Position numbers and translations under genes: made by a program. A DNA stretch of 64,000 nucleotides from Chaunax sp. Z400 (lineage: Eukaryota > Chordata > Actinopteri > Lophiiformes > Chaunacidae). Positions 49,206 to 61,870 of this stretch are shown here, one piece after another. The number at the start of each line of letters is the position of its first letter. The stretch's first letter is position 1. The notes below the pieces were generated by a model. It ran no database searches and had not been told where the DNA came from. It was given only the letters and a program-made list of their open reading frames with translations. The stretch is taken from contig CM075192.1 in NCBI GenBank assembly GCA_037577475.1, positions 18,022,908 to 18,086,907 of the forward strand. The letters run 5' to 3'.

Positions 49206-49419
49206 CGACTGCCAAAACTGTTCTACAACACCCAAATATACCTATTCACAGCACACTAATGTGACTTAAACCACAGAATAAAGCACACACAAGATGGCCC
49301 CTCTAACACTTGATATGCCAAATTTCCCACCAAGAGCAATAACTGAGAATGGCCCAATAATCGTAGTGATTAAAAGCACCCAAACAATCCTAAATCTGGG
49401 AATACTGTGATTAGCAGTA

Positions 49420-49795
49420 TTTATTTATTTAACTGTGACAGTGTAAATAAATTAATATACAAGAAGGAATCTTTACAGAAACATTTTTGCACACGTATAT
49501 CATATAAAGTAAACAATGCATCCTGCTTGGCTGCAACCCAGTTCCCTCCCTCAGTCAGAGACATGCAGGTGGCTATATTATCTATATTCATAGAGGAGCA
49601 TGTTAATATGGGGCATTTGACAGCTTGTGGGTAAAAGCTGTTTTTCAGTCTGTTTGTTTTAGTCCTGATTGACCGGTATCTTTTTCTAGAGGGGAGGGGG
49701 GAGAACAGATGATGACCAGGGTAAGTGGGGTCCTTTATAATACAGCTGGGGTGGGGGGGGTGTAATGTGGTCCCGATCACTCTCAGCACAGAAGT
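49420..49795 (-). pseudogene. C-terminal fragment of a LINE reverse transcriptase ORF plus 3' UTR
   Basis: The minus strand from about 49745 to 49615 encodes IIKDPTYPGHHLFSPLPS directly followed by KRYRSIRTKTNRLKNSFYPQ and AVK. This is the characteristic C-terminal end of a family of fish non-LTR retrotransposon polyproteins. In intact relatives the C-terminus follows shortly after the PQA block. Here the frame runs on into the UTR to about 49421, where a taaa-rich tail occurs. Only the last 50 or so residues survive, in a 5'-truncated copy. A ggggtgggggggg run at 49748-49760 sits at the truncation point. The tail sequence at 5148-5335 could come from the same kind of element. Confidence 0.82.
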
Positions 49796-52095
49796 TTAAA
49801 CCTAATTCATATGATGCATGGTTGGGTTGTTTTTCAGTCTTTCATTTGTATTTCCGGATAATGCAGTACAGCATATCAAAATTCAGTATTTCACTTACAT
49901 AATGTAATAGATGATTATATATATTACCCAGTTCTCTTGTAAAAAGAGTTCACTGTTATTGTCTAACATACAGCTGTGCCCTGAATGTGTCAGTAATTGC
50001 AGATCCTAATATTTCTCTGGAAACCATTAAAGCCGTTCCATATTAGCCCTCTATATTCATGATCTAAATGAGAAAATGTATTCATGGTAAAAATGCTTCC
50101 CAAGAAAAAAAACAGGTTTAACAGGCTGCAATAACTTCTCTAGTCTATTACTGTGGCAGAAATGGAGGAGATGCACCAACTCATCCATTGGCATTTTCAT
50201 TTATTTGCATGGGTTTTATTGATTCACAAAAACTCATCAAGTGTGTTTTGTCTTACACTGTTTTTATGCACATAATTACTTGAGCCTTGCCTAGATTATT
50301 ATGAGAAGAATTTCATGAAGTTGTTTAAATGCATTGCAGAAGTTAACATTTTCACTCAATCACTCACACTGTAATTTTTAATTCAAGATTTGTCTTATAA
50401 TTGCTGCCCTATGGCATACACGGCACGTCAATCATTTCCACTTCATAAAATTGTTATATCATTTGCCCCCTGAACAACTTCTCCTGAGATTATTCAGTGC
50501 TGAGGCTCGAGACAGGAAGGATGGACGTAAATACAGATAGGAGCTGTAAAAATTAATGGCCTGGTGTACGTTGGGCACCTTTCATGAGTTGTGGATAACA
50601 ACATGTGACTCAGAACAGAGCAACTGTTCAATAAATTGCAGCACTTGACATCTTAATTCTAGTATTAATGTTCTGAGTATGGCCCTAATTGAAGCATCAT
50701 AATTAGATTTAACGTGTTAAAGTGACGCACAGCGAGTCTACCTCACCATTCCTATAATCACATTAACATCAAAGCATCAGTATGCATGTAAAAATGTACA
50801 GATTTCTGTATTGAACGCCTGCTTCTGTGGAACTGGATGTCTCAAAATGCAGAGCTTTACCTCCCACAGCCAGGTTTCTCTCCCTCAGGCAAGTTATGCA
50901 ACAGAAAGTGGACCAGCTATAGGAGGCAGTGTGCTTTTCTATGCTTTATGTTTTAAGGAAGAGAAGTCTGACTGTTCACTCGAATGTGAGGCTTTGGAGA
51001 CTGGTAGAGAAAGACAAAGCCACTCAAGGGCCCTTTCACCCTCATCTGACTGCATTTTGCTTTCTCTCCATGGCTCTGAGAAGTGTAACCAGAGGCTTCA
51101 GTGACCCTGCTCACACTAGTGTTGTCTGTTAGAGAGAAAAACTGCAAGAGAGGCCTGAAAACATAAGAGAAGTTGCAAAAAATGTATTTAATCAAGGTGT
51201 ATTCTCTTGTTATTAGACAGATGCCCACTGAAACACATTCTGTTCTTATTGTTTCAGAGACTCTTACGCTGTAGTCTGCTCTAATATATTCTCTGCTATT
51301 CTTTCTCTTGTATTCTGTTGTGTCGTCAATTAAATTACTCAATAATCGATTAGTCTATCAACACACAAATAATAAAAACACAAAAATAATAAACATCATT
51401 AGTTGTGTACAGTACAGTTCTATTCCACTCAAACAGTGTACTGATCGCTATCAAGCCAATTATTGAGTGTCTATTATATAGCACTGAGTCAGTGAGTGAT
51501 TTCAGACACATATTCTGTTCAGTTCTATTTGGTAGTATTCTAATGTGTTCTGGTCAAGTTAAATCCTGTCTGTGATGCTTTATTCTATTCTATTATATCT
51601 TCTAATATCAGCTGTCGCAGTGCTCTCTCAGAGTGTGTTTTGCATCAACCTAGCACAGCATAACTAAACAAGCCAGAGACCTGTCCTGTGAACCCATTGT
51701 CACACTTAGTGCTGAGAGGTGGTGAAGGTGGTCATCAAGTCAATAGATTAACCCAGAACTTCCAAAAACTGTTTGCAGCCTTTGACCAATGGCAAACAAG
51801 GACAAATCTACTGACAGCAGAGAGGCTTCTTTTATAAATGAGGTATAATATTAGACAAAATAAGAAACTCACTGACTGTGTTAATGTGTGAATTAATAGG
51901 CTTATAACCCCCCCCCCATAGATCTGACTATAATTAGGTCTACATTTGTGTATTCCATTAAATTTATGTGTTGTTTAGATGTATTCTCAGATGAGCTGTT
52001 AACTTAATTGTGTGCACCCAAAATAGTCAACAAACTATTGTAAATGGAAATAATCATAGTTCTTCCTATAGGACTAGATGATTCAATCCCTTTAT
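49796..52095. other. Unique non-coding stretch
   Basis: No gene was recognised. A run of nine C residues lies at 51909-51917. The area 50640-50780 has several aattag/attaat cores and no repeat signature, and may be a conserved element. Confidence 0.35.
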
Positions 52096-52365
52096 AGTTA
52101 CACTATCCTGATGGCATCTGGGCTTGTGAGAGACTTGTGGGTGGGAGATGGTGGAGCCGGTATGTGGAAGGGGGGGGTGGCCGGGGTTGACGGCCTGGTT
52201 GTAGTTGGTTACTTCCTCTGGATGTCTTCAGGAGGTGCCCAACCTTCACCGGGTGTTTCGGCCTTTATCCTCAACGCTCTCTGGTTGGCAGGCCGGCAGC
52301 GTTGGCCATGTCGCTGCCCTTCTTATCCGGGTCTGCAGGCTGTGACGGCCATAAGAGTAATATGA
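52096..52365. other. Isolated GC-rich block, origin unknown
   Basis: This 270-bp block is far richer in G+C than everything around it and contains a ggggggg run at 52172-52178. A plus-strand frame of 95 codons crosses it but has no recognisable domain or splice signals. It may be a fragment of a retroelement or a small CpG-containing relic. Confidence 0.35.
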
Positions 52366-52649
52366 GAACACAAGAAAACATGGTTGTGTCATTTTTTTGG
52401 AAAAATGTGTTGGTTTAAATGTGATCAAATATAAAGAATTCTTATGCTAACACTGCAGCTGATGGGACCTAAGCCACTATGGCTGAAATCAATAAAAAAA
52501 ATTCCCCTTATCAGTTTTTATCAGTTTCTGAGAAATCTATATAAAATCACCCATAAATCAATTTTTAAAAAGATGTTTAATGCCATGTACTTTTTTCTAC
52601 TTTTAATATCAAACATGATTTAAGATGGCTGCTCTCAGGGTTGAAGCAA

Positions 52650-53127
52650 TGTTAAAGAAAGTTTTAAAAAATCATGAATCCTCGGCTTTGTCCGGATGTA
52701 TTCCAAAATTAAATGATTCATCTTCACATGCCCCATTCTTCCACCCAGTTTCATTAAAATCCATCAAGTACTTTAAGTATAACTGATAACAATCCTGTTA
52801 AAGGAAATGAAAAAAAGATTCCCGGAGCCACCATTTTATCTGGATCCAATCCACCCAGTTTCAAGGTAATCCATCCATTAGGTTGTGCATTATTGTCAAA
52901 AACAGTCAAAAGACCCTGCAATGTTCTAAACAGTGGACAAAAAAATCCTGAATCTGGATCCATTCCAAAGTTTAATGGGTCCTTTCTTGCAACCTGCACA
53001 ACCCTTTTAGCAAGTTTGATGAAAATCGCTGAAGTGGATTTTGTGTAATTCTGCTAACAGACAAGCAAACAAAAAAACAAACAAAAGCCAGTGAAAACAT
53101 AACCTCATTGACAGAGGTAATAACATC
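52650..53127 (+). repeat. Teleost interspersed repeat, sense copy
   Basis: Repeated modules of the kind 'atctggatcca.. ccacccagtttca.. aatccatc' run through it. It ends taattctgctaacagacaag, then an acaaac run, then cataacctcattgacagagg taataa. The ending is shared with 40376-41063, and its reverse complement with 24882-24960. Non-coding. Confidence 0.65.
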
Positions 53128-53291
53128 GTGATGTGATTGACAGAGAGTAGATAAAAGATGATGTATTTGGGCTCCACTGAACATACTTCAATCTTTAATG
53201 GCAGGCAAAAAATGCTGGATCCATTCTGGATTCAAGTGATGAGACATTCTATTGATATCCTCAAGAAGCTGCTGAAAGCTGTTATTGAAAG

Positions 53292-53337
53292 GGATGGATG
53301 GATGGATGGATGGATGGATGGATGGATCAGTCAGATG
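53292..53337. repeat. (GGAT)n microsatellite
   Basis: About eleven uninterrupted ggat units. Confidence 0.95.
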
Positions 53338-53518
53338 TTATTATTAGTGGCTGTGAGAGTTACAGGGATTTTTTTCTTAAAACCTCACAGTTTCTGTCTC
53401 CTCTGGTTCCTCTCTAGTTCACTCTGTGTGTGAGGGGCTCTTGCTCTCCATTTGGCAGTGCTGTAAATTGTTTCTGTCAGCTTAGATAAACGGACCCCTG
53501 GGTTTGTTCATCTCCCCT

Positions 53519-53519
<1 letters not shown>

Positions 53520-53574
<55 letters not shown>
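53520..53574. repeat. (CA)n microsatellite
   Basis: An uninterrupted run of about 27 ca units, the longest dinucleotide (CA) tract in the window. Confidence 0.97.
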
Positions 53575-53576
<2 letters not shown>

Positions 53577-56500
53577 TTCCACACAGATGCAAGCACAAAT
53601 ATGCACACACAGCTACCCTCTGCCACACATATAGATTACGCTGTAATCAACCAGTAAGGGTCTATCTACTCTATCCTCCGTGTATCAGAGGCTTGTTTAC
53701 CTGCTTCCCACTCTATTAATATTCTGCCTTTATGTGAGGCATCAAAATGTCCACCTTCCTAAACCAGATGAAGATGGATTTAATTTATTTATGCTTTCCC
53801 AGTGATGTGAAGCTGAATGCTATGAAAATACTCTTAAATGATCATGTAGACACCTCCAAAAATATAGACTTAACATGTGACGGGAGTGTTAATTAATTAA
53901 ACTGTCATTGCCTTGAGTTCTCCTCACCCTTTTGTGTTCATGACAGGAAATGATTTCTTCAATGGAAATTAAAAGGGAGGGAATGAAGAAATAAGCACGG
54001 ACACAACACTTTAAAAAAAGCTCATGGCATCTGAGTCTGACACTGGCAGTGAGAAATTGAAACAGAAATCGTGAGGGATGGAGAGTCTCCCAGCTGGAGG
54101 TGTCCCTCAGTTCCATCATTTTCAACAGAAATTGATTTTCTTTGAGCAAAGACATCATCTTTTTTCATGGTTTGTTGCCATAAACTATCGTGCAAATGGA
54201 TTCACTTTGATACAGTTTGACGGTGGTGATAATTCTCTTTTTTCTTGTGTTTTTAGGGAGTTTCTTATGACATTTCTGCTGAGATGTAATTTAGTCCGAC
54301 TGTTTTGTCCCCTGTTGATTTGATATAATGAGTCGAGGCCGTGTTTGTCTTGTTTGCTGAAGCATTTTGCTTTTATTCCAGATGTCTCGCAAAAAAACAA
54401 GAAGAGACAAACAATAAAAGCACTGATGCAAATTAAATCTAATGTGGAGTAAGTGAAACAACACAATGTGAGGACTGGGACACCACTGAGCCTATTAAAA
54501 ATGTGTAATATCATGTGTTTAAAGACGGTGTTGTTTAAGTGTCATCACCTCGTTTGGCTTCGCATAGCAGACCTTTGCCTTTCTACAGTTGACATTTTCA
54601 GTTGGATAGCTTTCCTGCAGAATGTCTGCATGCATTTAACATTGAGAGGTGAAAGAGACATGCATAAATGAGCATATGGGTGCATGCTTTCCCGGAAACA
54701 AGAGGTAGCGGGAGTCTCAGCACACAGATGACAAGTTTACAGATGATAATTTCTCAAGTTGCTTAGCCCATCATTTTATATTGTGTTCCTTTTTCCCACA
54801 ATGTCTTGGCTTTCACATAATGAATGCAGCTTGCAGCTTATTAATTATTGCTGAGTTCGAAAACATGCTGCGGAGAAGAAAAGGGTCAGCCGTGGCATAA
54901 TGATTGCCAAAGGCCACAAGTATTCTCAATCATGGGGCCCCTCACCAGCACTGGTCTCAGGAAGTAAATCCTTCATTAAGCTGCAGCTTCTCGCAGAGGT
55001 AGCATATTAACACTTGTTTACCACACGTCTCAAGGCACTCCGTGGTAGAGGTCTTCTGCATACAGGAATCACAGGGCAGTCCATGTCTGACAGACTACTG
55101 TTGTCTTTTGATGCAATCCAGCTCTGTCTCTATGGTTCACTGTCTCTCTTGTCTTTGTGTCACTGCTTTTGGTTTTCTCTCATTGAGCGAAAGACTCTAT
55201 AATCTACTAGAGCGTACACATATACAGGCTCATGTGTGCACACACACAGCCCCAAGGTAGACTGAAGATGAGGCAGAATGAAGGAGCGGTTCTTCGCAGA
55301 GAGCTTAGCCAGGCTATGTGCAATGGCATAGTTGGATAGGACTCTAATAGCCCTCTTATGGAACCAAATTATTGCTGTTATGCCTGCAGATATTCTCTAT
55401 AGCGCAATCTTTTTAATGTAGTTGTTAGGTTGTGTCTTAAGGGGGTACAACTCAACATTTTCTGTCTATTTCTGTTTGCTAGCTACAGCTTTTTGCTGTG
55501 CTGTCCTCCACCCCCAACACTGACTCTGTCAGAGCTGAGATGGGCTACGAATTGGAAATATGTGTGAATATTATATCCTACGGTGAGACATTATCACAGT
55601 GAGGACGACTCCTTCCATCCTATTATCTGATGACAGACACCCAAATTTCTCTATTTTTATCATTTGTGTTTATTGGTAACAAATCCGGCAACACTTCTTG
55701 GAGGATGGAAAAGATCCTGTCCTAGTTTTTAGTTTTTGTTTAAAAGTAAAGGTAAGAAGCTGCTATTGTTCTACTCTTTGGGCTGAAAACAATCTGGTTC
55801 AGGTGGTGTTGTGTTTTTTTTTCCTTCAGAGCCTGGGTTTTATTTTCTCTTTCAAACAAATATGCTGTCCAAAGATTCGGATTCCCAGATGATACCATCT
55901 ATTCCACTCATTTCCATTAACTGTATGTTTAGAGGAACATTGAATTATAACGACTGATTTTGGTGTCTATATCTAATATTGGTATTGTTAAAAAAGCAAA
56001 AAAAAGAAAATTAATCTGCAACAAATTACATTATCAATTAATCATTTAAATCACGGTATGTTAAGCAAAAAAAGAAAAATCTTTTTTAATCTTTTTGTGA
56101 GACTTCAAGACAATCCACTGATAGGCATTTTTCACCTTTCAGACATTTGTAATAAAAATTATTTTATTAATCTAAAAATAATAATTGACAGATTAGGAGT
56201 GTTCACACTGACTCAAAATACTCATCGATGTAATCCACATGCAGGACATCTACTGTACATCTATGACAGTATTGGGTAGCCAGATCTCTCTAGTGTAAAT
56301 GTTTTGATTTGAACATATAATGTCAACAAAAAGTCTTGATAGGGATCCCTTAGATTTGTTTTTTTCATTTTTTTTATATTTTTTATTTTGCAACTGAGAT
56401 ACTAAGATAGACACTTTAAAGTTTAAAAATTAACTTCTCCATGCTCTCCGAAGGACAAGCTATGACTTAAATTTTAAATCTAATCAAAGATTAACAAGTC

Positions 56501-56804
56501 TGCGATGCTATTTACTTTTATTTATAAGTCGGCATATACTGTTTATCTACACAAGTTTATTTTGGACGATGTTTCATCCTAAAAGATTCATTGGTGTAGA
56601 TTCAATATTTGTAGATGTTGTTTGAGTGTCTAATTTTCCATATTGTACACTACTGGTTTTAGATGAAAGACTAAGTATCAACCACTACCAAGAACGGATC
56701 TGAAGAGTCATGATGTGTCATATACAGTAGATCACCATTTTTATATTATTTGTATCAGTTGAACAGATTATTAACTGAAGGCATATTTTTCTGTCTGTTT
56801 GCAG
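53575..56804. other. Long unique non-coding stretch (possible intron)
   Basis: No gene or mobile element was recognised. The blocks at about 53720-53860 and 54080-54260 are repeat-free and might be conserved. If the exon candidate at 56805 is real, this would be the intron upstream of it. Confidence 0.35.
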
Positions 56805-56880
56805 TCCCAAACAGCACCTGACAACTTACAGATAGCAATGGAAATATGTGCTGTCACTGCTTTGACAGAACACATACAAG
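56805..56880 (+). CDS. Candidate internal coding exon (76 nt), gene unidentified
   Basis: A pyrimidine-rich tract and AG (tttttctgtctgtttgcag, 56786-56804) precede the block, and a consensus donor follows (caag|gtaaga, junction at 56880/56881). The 76 bases between are open in one frame only, encoding 25 residues that include SQTAPDNLQIAMEICAVTAL and TEHIQ, with one base left over. The other two frames have stops. Length and splice phases are ordinary for an internal vertebrate exon. I do not recognise the protein. With no second exon visible within tens of kilobases, the gene would have very large introns. A non-coding RNA exon or a cryptic splice pair are alternatives. Confidence 0.35.
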
Positions 56881-58645
56881 GTAAGACTCAACACATCCAA
56901 TGGGGACAAACAAAAAAAACAAAAAAAATTTAATGCTGCCCAGCCTCAAGTGAGGAAACACTTGTGGTTTTTCAGAGGAGTGAATTGAGTCTGAGGTATT
57001 GACTTTTAACTGGGGGAGTGGAGGAGGCCTATGGGAGCACTTCTAATCCACACTGACCTACTCTTATCACGCATGGCCAAGGTCAAGATTCTAATGAGGA
57101 TGGGACGCCATTAGAGCAATTAGACGGCACTACCTTGTTTCTGGGGCATGCAGAGCCACGGGAGAGGGATGGAGAGGGCAAGAGAGGAGGAAGACAACTA
57201 CAGTGTGAGACAGAGTGATTATCTGCCCAGCAGCTGCCTCTCTCACTCTCTCTGACTGTCTTTCTCTCTCCACCACCACCCCCTCTCCCCCTCGTCAGAC
57301 AAACACACAGGATAAGCACACAGTGTTGCAACAGTGACACTTGGTGGCACAGATGCTACCTGACAGAAAAACGGCTGCAGGCATTTTCACATGAACGCAG
57401 CTCTGGTTAGCTAAAGAGAAATTACGGTGGAGTGGAACATATGCCTACTATAGGTATATTTTCTTATCAAGAAAATGGCAAAAATGCACATGTTCAACAT
57501 TTTTTATGTGTTTTATTTCATTATAAAAGAAATATGTTGGGTTTTTGTACTGTTTTGAGATCAAGACAATTCTCTGTTGTTGTCTATTGTAAACCATTAA
57601 TCCATTGATCAAGAAATAACCAAAGATGAATTCCTAATGAAATTAACTGTAGCTATAAACATCTTTAAAGCCAGGGTTGGTAAATTATTTTAGAAGCATT
57701 TTTTTGTTATATTTGTTTAAATTCTCTTTATATCCCAACAGTAATTTTTTTAAAAATCCAGATCCTTTTAATAAGCTCATCCAATCATATAATTTTGGCT
57801 GAATACAATCATAGGATGGCTGACCTGCCTGTCTATTTTCGACACACTGCTCTCACTGTGCATAGCCAGAGTCTTCGCCAAGCCTAGGTGAATATATTGC
57901 TAGAGAATGGCAGAGAAAGTGCAGCCATAACTTCCCAAGGCTAACACGTTCACTTGACAGCTGTGAGAACAGCAATGGTCATGTTTGTTATTTACTTTCA
58001 TGTTCATTATGATAATGCTGTGTGTTCTATTACATGAGCTATTGGATATGGGTAACAATGACAACGATGTTCTGCACTAATCTTGGGGGAGAGTGGCTTT
58101 GGAGGGAGGCCTGAAGAGAGCAGGTAGGATTTGTTTCAGTGGAATACTTTCAAAATATACCTACATGCTACTAGCTATGTACCAATCTAAGCTTAAACAT
58201 CTTTTTTTTTTAAAACAGCACATCAAAAAGCATCATCTGATAATGAATGATACCTGCTAATGATTATACAATAACAGTAGCCTCTTTATCTGAAATTGTG
58301 CTTCATAATAACTGAATGACTCAAACTTAATGTATTATATGTGAGGGTTTTTTTTTCTTTTCTTTTTTGAAATTGTTATTTAGTTCACTTTGTTGACTTC
58401 AAATGATCAACAAACAATCTCAGTAAAAAAAAAAAAAATTTTTAAATCTCCCCAGAACTGTTTGTTGGTGTGGCATCACTGCTGATGAAGCAGAAGCACT
58501 TTTTTTCTGCTTCTGACCATGGAGAACAGAAGCTGCTTACCCATGCAGACAAAACTATCCTGGGGGCATGAGAATACATTTGCAATCTCAAACCGGCTAA
58601 AACACAGTAATTTTCACCTTCGGTGGTAGATTTCAGATGGGACAA
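56881..58645. other. Unique non-coding stretch
   Basis: No gene was recognised. A pyrimidine-rich low-complexity run lies at 57238-57293. The block 57060-57140 has aattag-type cores and is repeat-free. Poly-T/poly-A runs occur near 58345 and 58425. Confidence 0.35.
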
Positions 58646-58649
58646 GAAG

Positions 58650-58830
58650 CGCCTGATTCTAGGAACCATGTGGAGGAAGTACAATCTTTTGAACACTTCA
58701 AGAGCACGTTGACAGAAAACTGGATTACCGGCGCTAATGAAATAACTGAGCAGGCTATTCTTCTTGAGGGGACATGGGCTTCACAGAGGCAGAGCTCCTC
58801 TTCAAGTAGGAAATACTGAATTTTGGTTGT
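58650..58830 (+). pseudogene. Possible small reverse-transcriptase relic
   Basis: The plus strand encodes VQSFEHFKSTLTEN and, after a short gap, EITEQ. This resembles the 'V.SFKYLGSTLTEN...EI..R' block that follows the RT catalytic core in RTE/L1-like LINEs. The match is short and no second motif supports it clearly, so it may be coincidental. Confidence 0.25.
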
Positions 58831-59224
58831 GTTAAACCTCAGTGGGCAGTGCCAAATACACTGAAATACACTGAGATCCACTGAAAGCTGTGAATTTTGT
58901 AGATGTATCAAAACTATTTGATGCCAATTTAGAAAGTTATGATGGTTCCTGTTTTCAAGGTACTCTAAACTGCATAACACAAGCTAATAAATAATGACAT
59001 TAGATATGAGCTTGATAAACTGTGATGAATAAATTCATTACAAATATGGCTGTGTGTTACATATACTTGGGTTTTATATTCAGGTTTTACCAGTTGCCTA
59101 ACTTAGATTTAAATTCTTAATCAATTAAGGAGATTATTTTGCCCCAGAGCTGCTCTGAAATGTTTTAATAACTCTAGCTATCATAGATTACACTCAAAAA
59201 GTGCTGTGTATCCTCCAAGGGGTT

Positions 59225-59300
59225 CCAACGAATGATTATTTTCATCATCTGCTCATTTAATCAGTAATTTATTCGAGAAAATGTAAAAATATATGACCAT
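59225..59300. repeat. Fragment of the teleost 'attattttcat..cgattaatc' repeat
   Basis: The phrases aatgattattttcatcatct, taatcagtaatttattcgag and aaaatgtaaaaa follow the order of a common fish repeat, with several differences. Confidence 0.4.
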
Positions 59301-59422
59301 AAATCGACTGACATCCCCCTCAGCTCAATTTGATATTCAGGACTAATATGCAGTTTTTAAACTAAATTGATGAATCTGGTAACATGATGATGATAACATT
59401 AACAATATATCATCGTTGTGAC

Positions 59423-59792
59423 TAGGGATGTGCAATGATATCACCATCTGCCATCTGTATCAGCAGATAAAGTTTTTGAAATTAAATATTAGCATTGGCC
59501 CCAAATCAAAATTTCCACCAATTAAAAGCCAGGTAAGATGACACTTTAATTATGCGCATGTGACGCAAACAGTTGACTAAATAGTTTTCTTATTTTTGCC
59601 AAATGAATATGTACATTTTTTAAAGAAATGTCTGCATCCAAGTGGCCCATCACAATAGATTGATTCCACAACAGGAGAGAAGTGATGTTGGAAACACTAT
59701 GTGGATATACTGATATCAGCATCTGCAATCAGCCAAAATGAGTTGGAAAAATCGCCATATGGCATTTAGGTAAAAATACAATATCATCCCTA
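59423..59792. mobile_element. Non-autonomous hAT element (~370 bp)
   Basis: The ends are tagggatgtgcaatgatatc and (reverse) tagggatgatattgtattt, short terminal inverted repeats of the 'tagggatg' type found in hAT MITEs. The flanking 8-mers gttgtgac (59415-59422) and tgtatgac (59793-59800) agree at 5 of 8 positions, compatible with a decayed 8-bp target duplication. The interior holds subterminal atatc/gatat-rich inverted motifs and no coding region. Confidence 0.6.
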
Positions 59793-60807
59793 TGTATGAC
59801 CGTATTAGCATGCTGGTATTAGCATTTAGCTCTTAGCACTACTGTCTAGGTACATCCTCACAGAGTGGCTGTTGTCATTTTAGATATGAATTTGTTGATG
59901 GATAAATTATGAGGACTAATCATTTGGTTGATTCATTTTTCTATTGATCAGTGTCTGTCAGACTCGAGTCCATGAGCTTTTCTGACAGGAGTCACGTATT
60001 TTGTTGGCAGGGTGTAGTGTAATTTCAGGAGACACACAAAAACTTGGTGAGAATTGAGTTAAGCCAGTCCTGCTGGAGGGATGAACCAGAGTCACTCATG
60101 GTAGTGGTGCAGAAAACTATCTTTGCAGCCTGCTATTATGGATAATGTCGATGACAAACCTCGATGACAAAACGTCAATGTAATAGGGCTCTTTCAGTCG
60201 GTGGCTCTTTCAACTGAAGCGTGCCAGGAGCACTTCAGGAGTCTGTCTGACTATCCTCCACAACAATGGCCCCTCCCTCAACAGCATCAGTGGCTAGCCT
60301 TTCCTATCCCTATATCTTATTGCCTGCAGTCTGTGATTTACTCATCTCTCCAGTGGGCGCCAATGTTATTCCATCCCTCCCTCATGCAGACACACCAGTA
60401 ATCACACAGACATGCAAGTGGCTACACAAAGCTTGACTCCCAAACAGAAGCTCTGGACCCATCTGTTGGACTTAGTGATGCTGTTGTTCTTGTTTGTCTC
60501 GTTTGTTATTTGATGCACAGTCCCGTGAGGATCCACAAAGCAATATGCTTACATAATCATTCATTTATTCACTCATTCACACACACACATCATTAGTTAA
60601 TTTTCCCCCCCCAGTGTCCATTAGGAGGCATATGGTACATCTACAGGCAACACACTGAACCAGCATCATTCACTCTCAGCATCTCAGCTGTGACACTTGT
60701 TTTTATTTTTGTTTATTGTCGGTACAGCACATTGTCTTCTGATGTTTATCTTAGATATTTATTTTGAAATATTCTTGACTTGACTTGAACAGTTCCACCC
60801 AAGTAGC
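59793..60807. other. Unique non-coding stretch
   Basis: No gene was recognised. A plus-strand 66-codon frame at 60201-60401 has no domain. Short ca and poly-C runs occur at 60577-60613. Confidence 0.4.
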
Positions 60808-60900
60808 ATCCTTCGCGGCTGAAAAATGAAGCCAGTGCACAAGCGTCAAATACTGCAGTTCCTCATATGGTCACCTGAGGCTGTCTCCAAAAACCTGAAA
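60808..60900. repeat. Fragment of a teleost 'ctgcagttcctcat' repeat
   Basis: catccttcgcggctgaaaaa, tgaagccagtg and actgcagttcctcatatggt, followed by cacctgaggctgtctccaaa, match a familiar fish repeat in order. Class unknown to me. Confidence 0.55.
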
Positions 60901-61009
60901 AAGAGTCCTGTTTGGTCATGTGTACGTATCTCAGCTCTGTCTCTCCTCTCCAGACAAGAAACGTACCTACATTTCAGTCAGAGTTACAGATAATTATTTA
61001 CTGATTCTA

Positions 61010-61368
61010 CTTCCTATTACCTTTTGCACTGGACATTTGCACTACCTGCATATTCTGCACACATTGTATCCTGTTACAGTATAGTGTAAACATAATGTAC
61101 TGTACATACATTCTGTCTATAGTGTATCCATATCCACTTATTTATCTCTTATAGTTTAGTCATATCCATATTCATATCATATTATACCCATATTAGCCCT
61201 GTATTTATTTGTACATATCAACACTGTATATATGTACATTATGCACTTTCTCTGCACTTTACTGCTTCTATTGCACTTCTGGATCAATGCCAACTGCATT
61301 TCGTTGTCACTGTACTGTACTTGTACTATGATCAATGACAATAAAGTTGAATCTGATCTGATCTGATA
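61010..61368 (+). mobile_element. 3' UTR and tail of a non-LTR retrotransposon
   Basis: Sense-orientation LINE tail: several ttgcact/gcactt phrases, ttgtacatatcaacactgta, gcatttcgttgtcactgtac, then aatgacaataaagttgaatc and a short tandem run of tgatc units. The AATAAA plus terminal tandem repeat is the expected 3' end. No coding part is attached. Confidence 0.72.
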
Positions 61369-61589
61369 CTATACCTCATTATCTAAAGCTATCTGAGCTG
61401 AATCTTGCATGTATGTACAAGACGAGTCTATTGCCATGCAAGTAGCATGAGAGGTTGTATTTAGGCACAGATGAATTTTGAAAATGCTGATCTTTAGTAG
61501 GTATAAGTTTAACCCATCTTACTTTAGCATATTAGCATACTAACCGTTGCTAATAAGAAAACTCCACCTGAAGCTCATGGGAATGTCAT

Positions 61590-61870
61590 GAGTTTAGCAG
61601 GTATTTGGTCATAAACCAAACTCATCCCAAGGGGAACATAAATGTCTGCAGCACATTTCATGGCAATCTTCGGAAAGGTTATGAGACATTTTATTCAAAA
61701 CCACAAATGTCAACCTCCCCGTGGCTTTAGGGGGAAAGTCAGAGGATCTCAATATTAATTTATCATCTGGGAACCATGAACGTTCTTATCAAATGTCATA
61801 GCAGTTCATCCAAATTTTTTGAGACATTTAAACCTGGACCAACTGACCGAATGAGTGGCTGACATTGCCA
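61590..61870 (+). repeat. Teleost 'ggaatgtcatgagttt' interspersed repeat, sense copy
   Basis: gggaatgtcatgagtttagc, aggtatttggtcataaacca, atttcatggcaatcttcgga, caaaaccacaaatgtcaacc and acctggaccaactgaccgaa are in the standard order for this frequent fish repeat. They are followed by gacattgccatag. Other copies: 7230-7530 (reverse) and 27708-27775 (sense fragment). Confidence 0.75.

Noticed and set aside
53504..53719. 71-codon plus-strand frame rich in HTHTHT
   Set aside because: Translation of the (CA)n microsatellite.
58442..58980. Minus-strand frames of 84 and 115 codons
   Set aside because: No domain recognised. If this region has a coding origin, the weak RT-like motif is on the plus strand.
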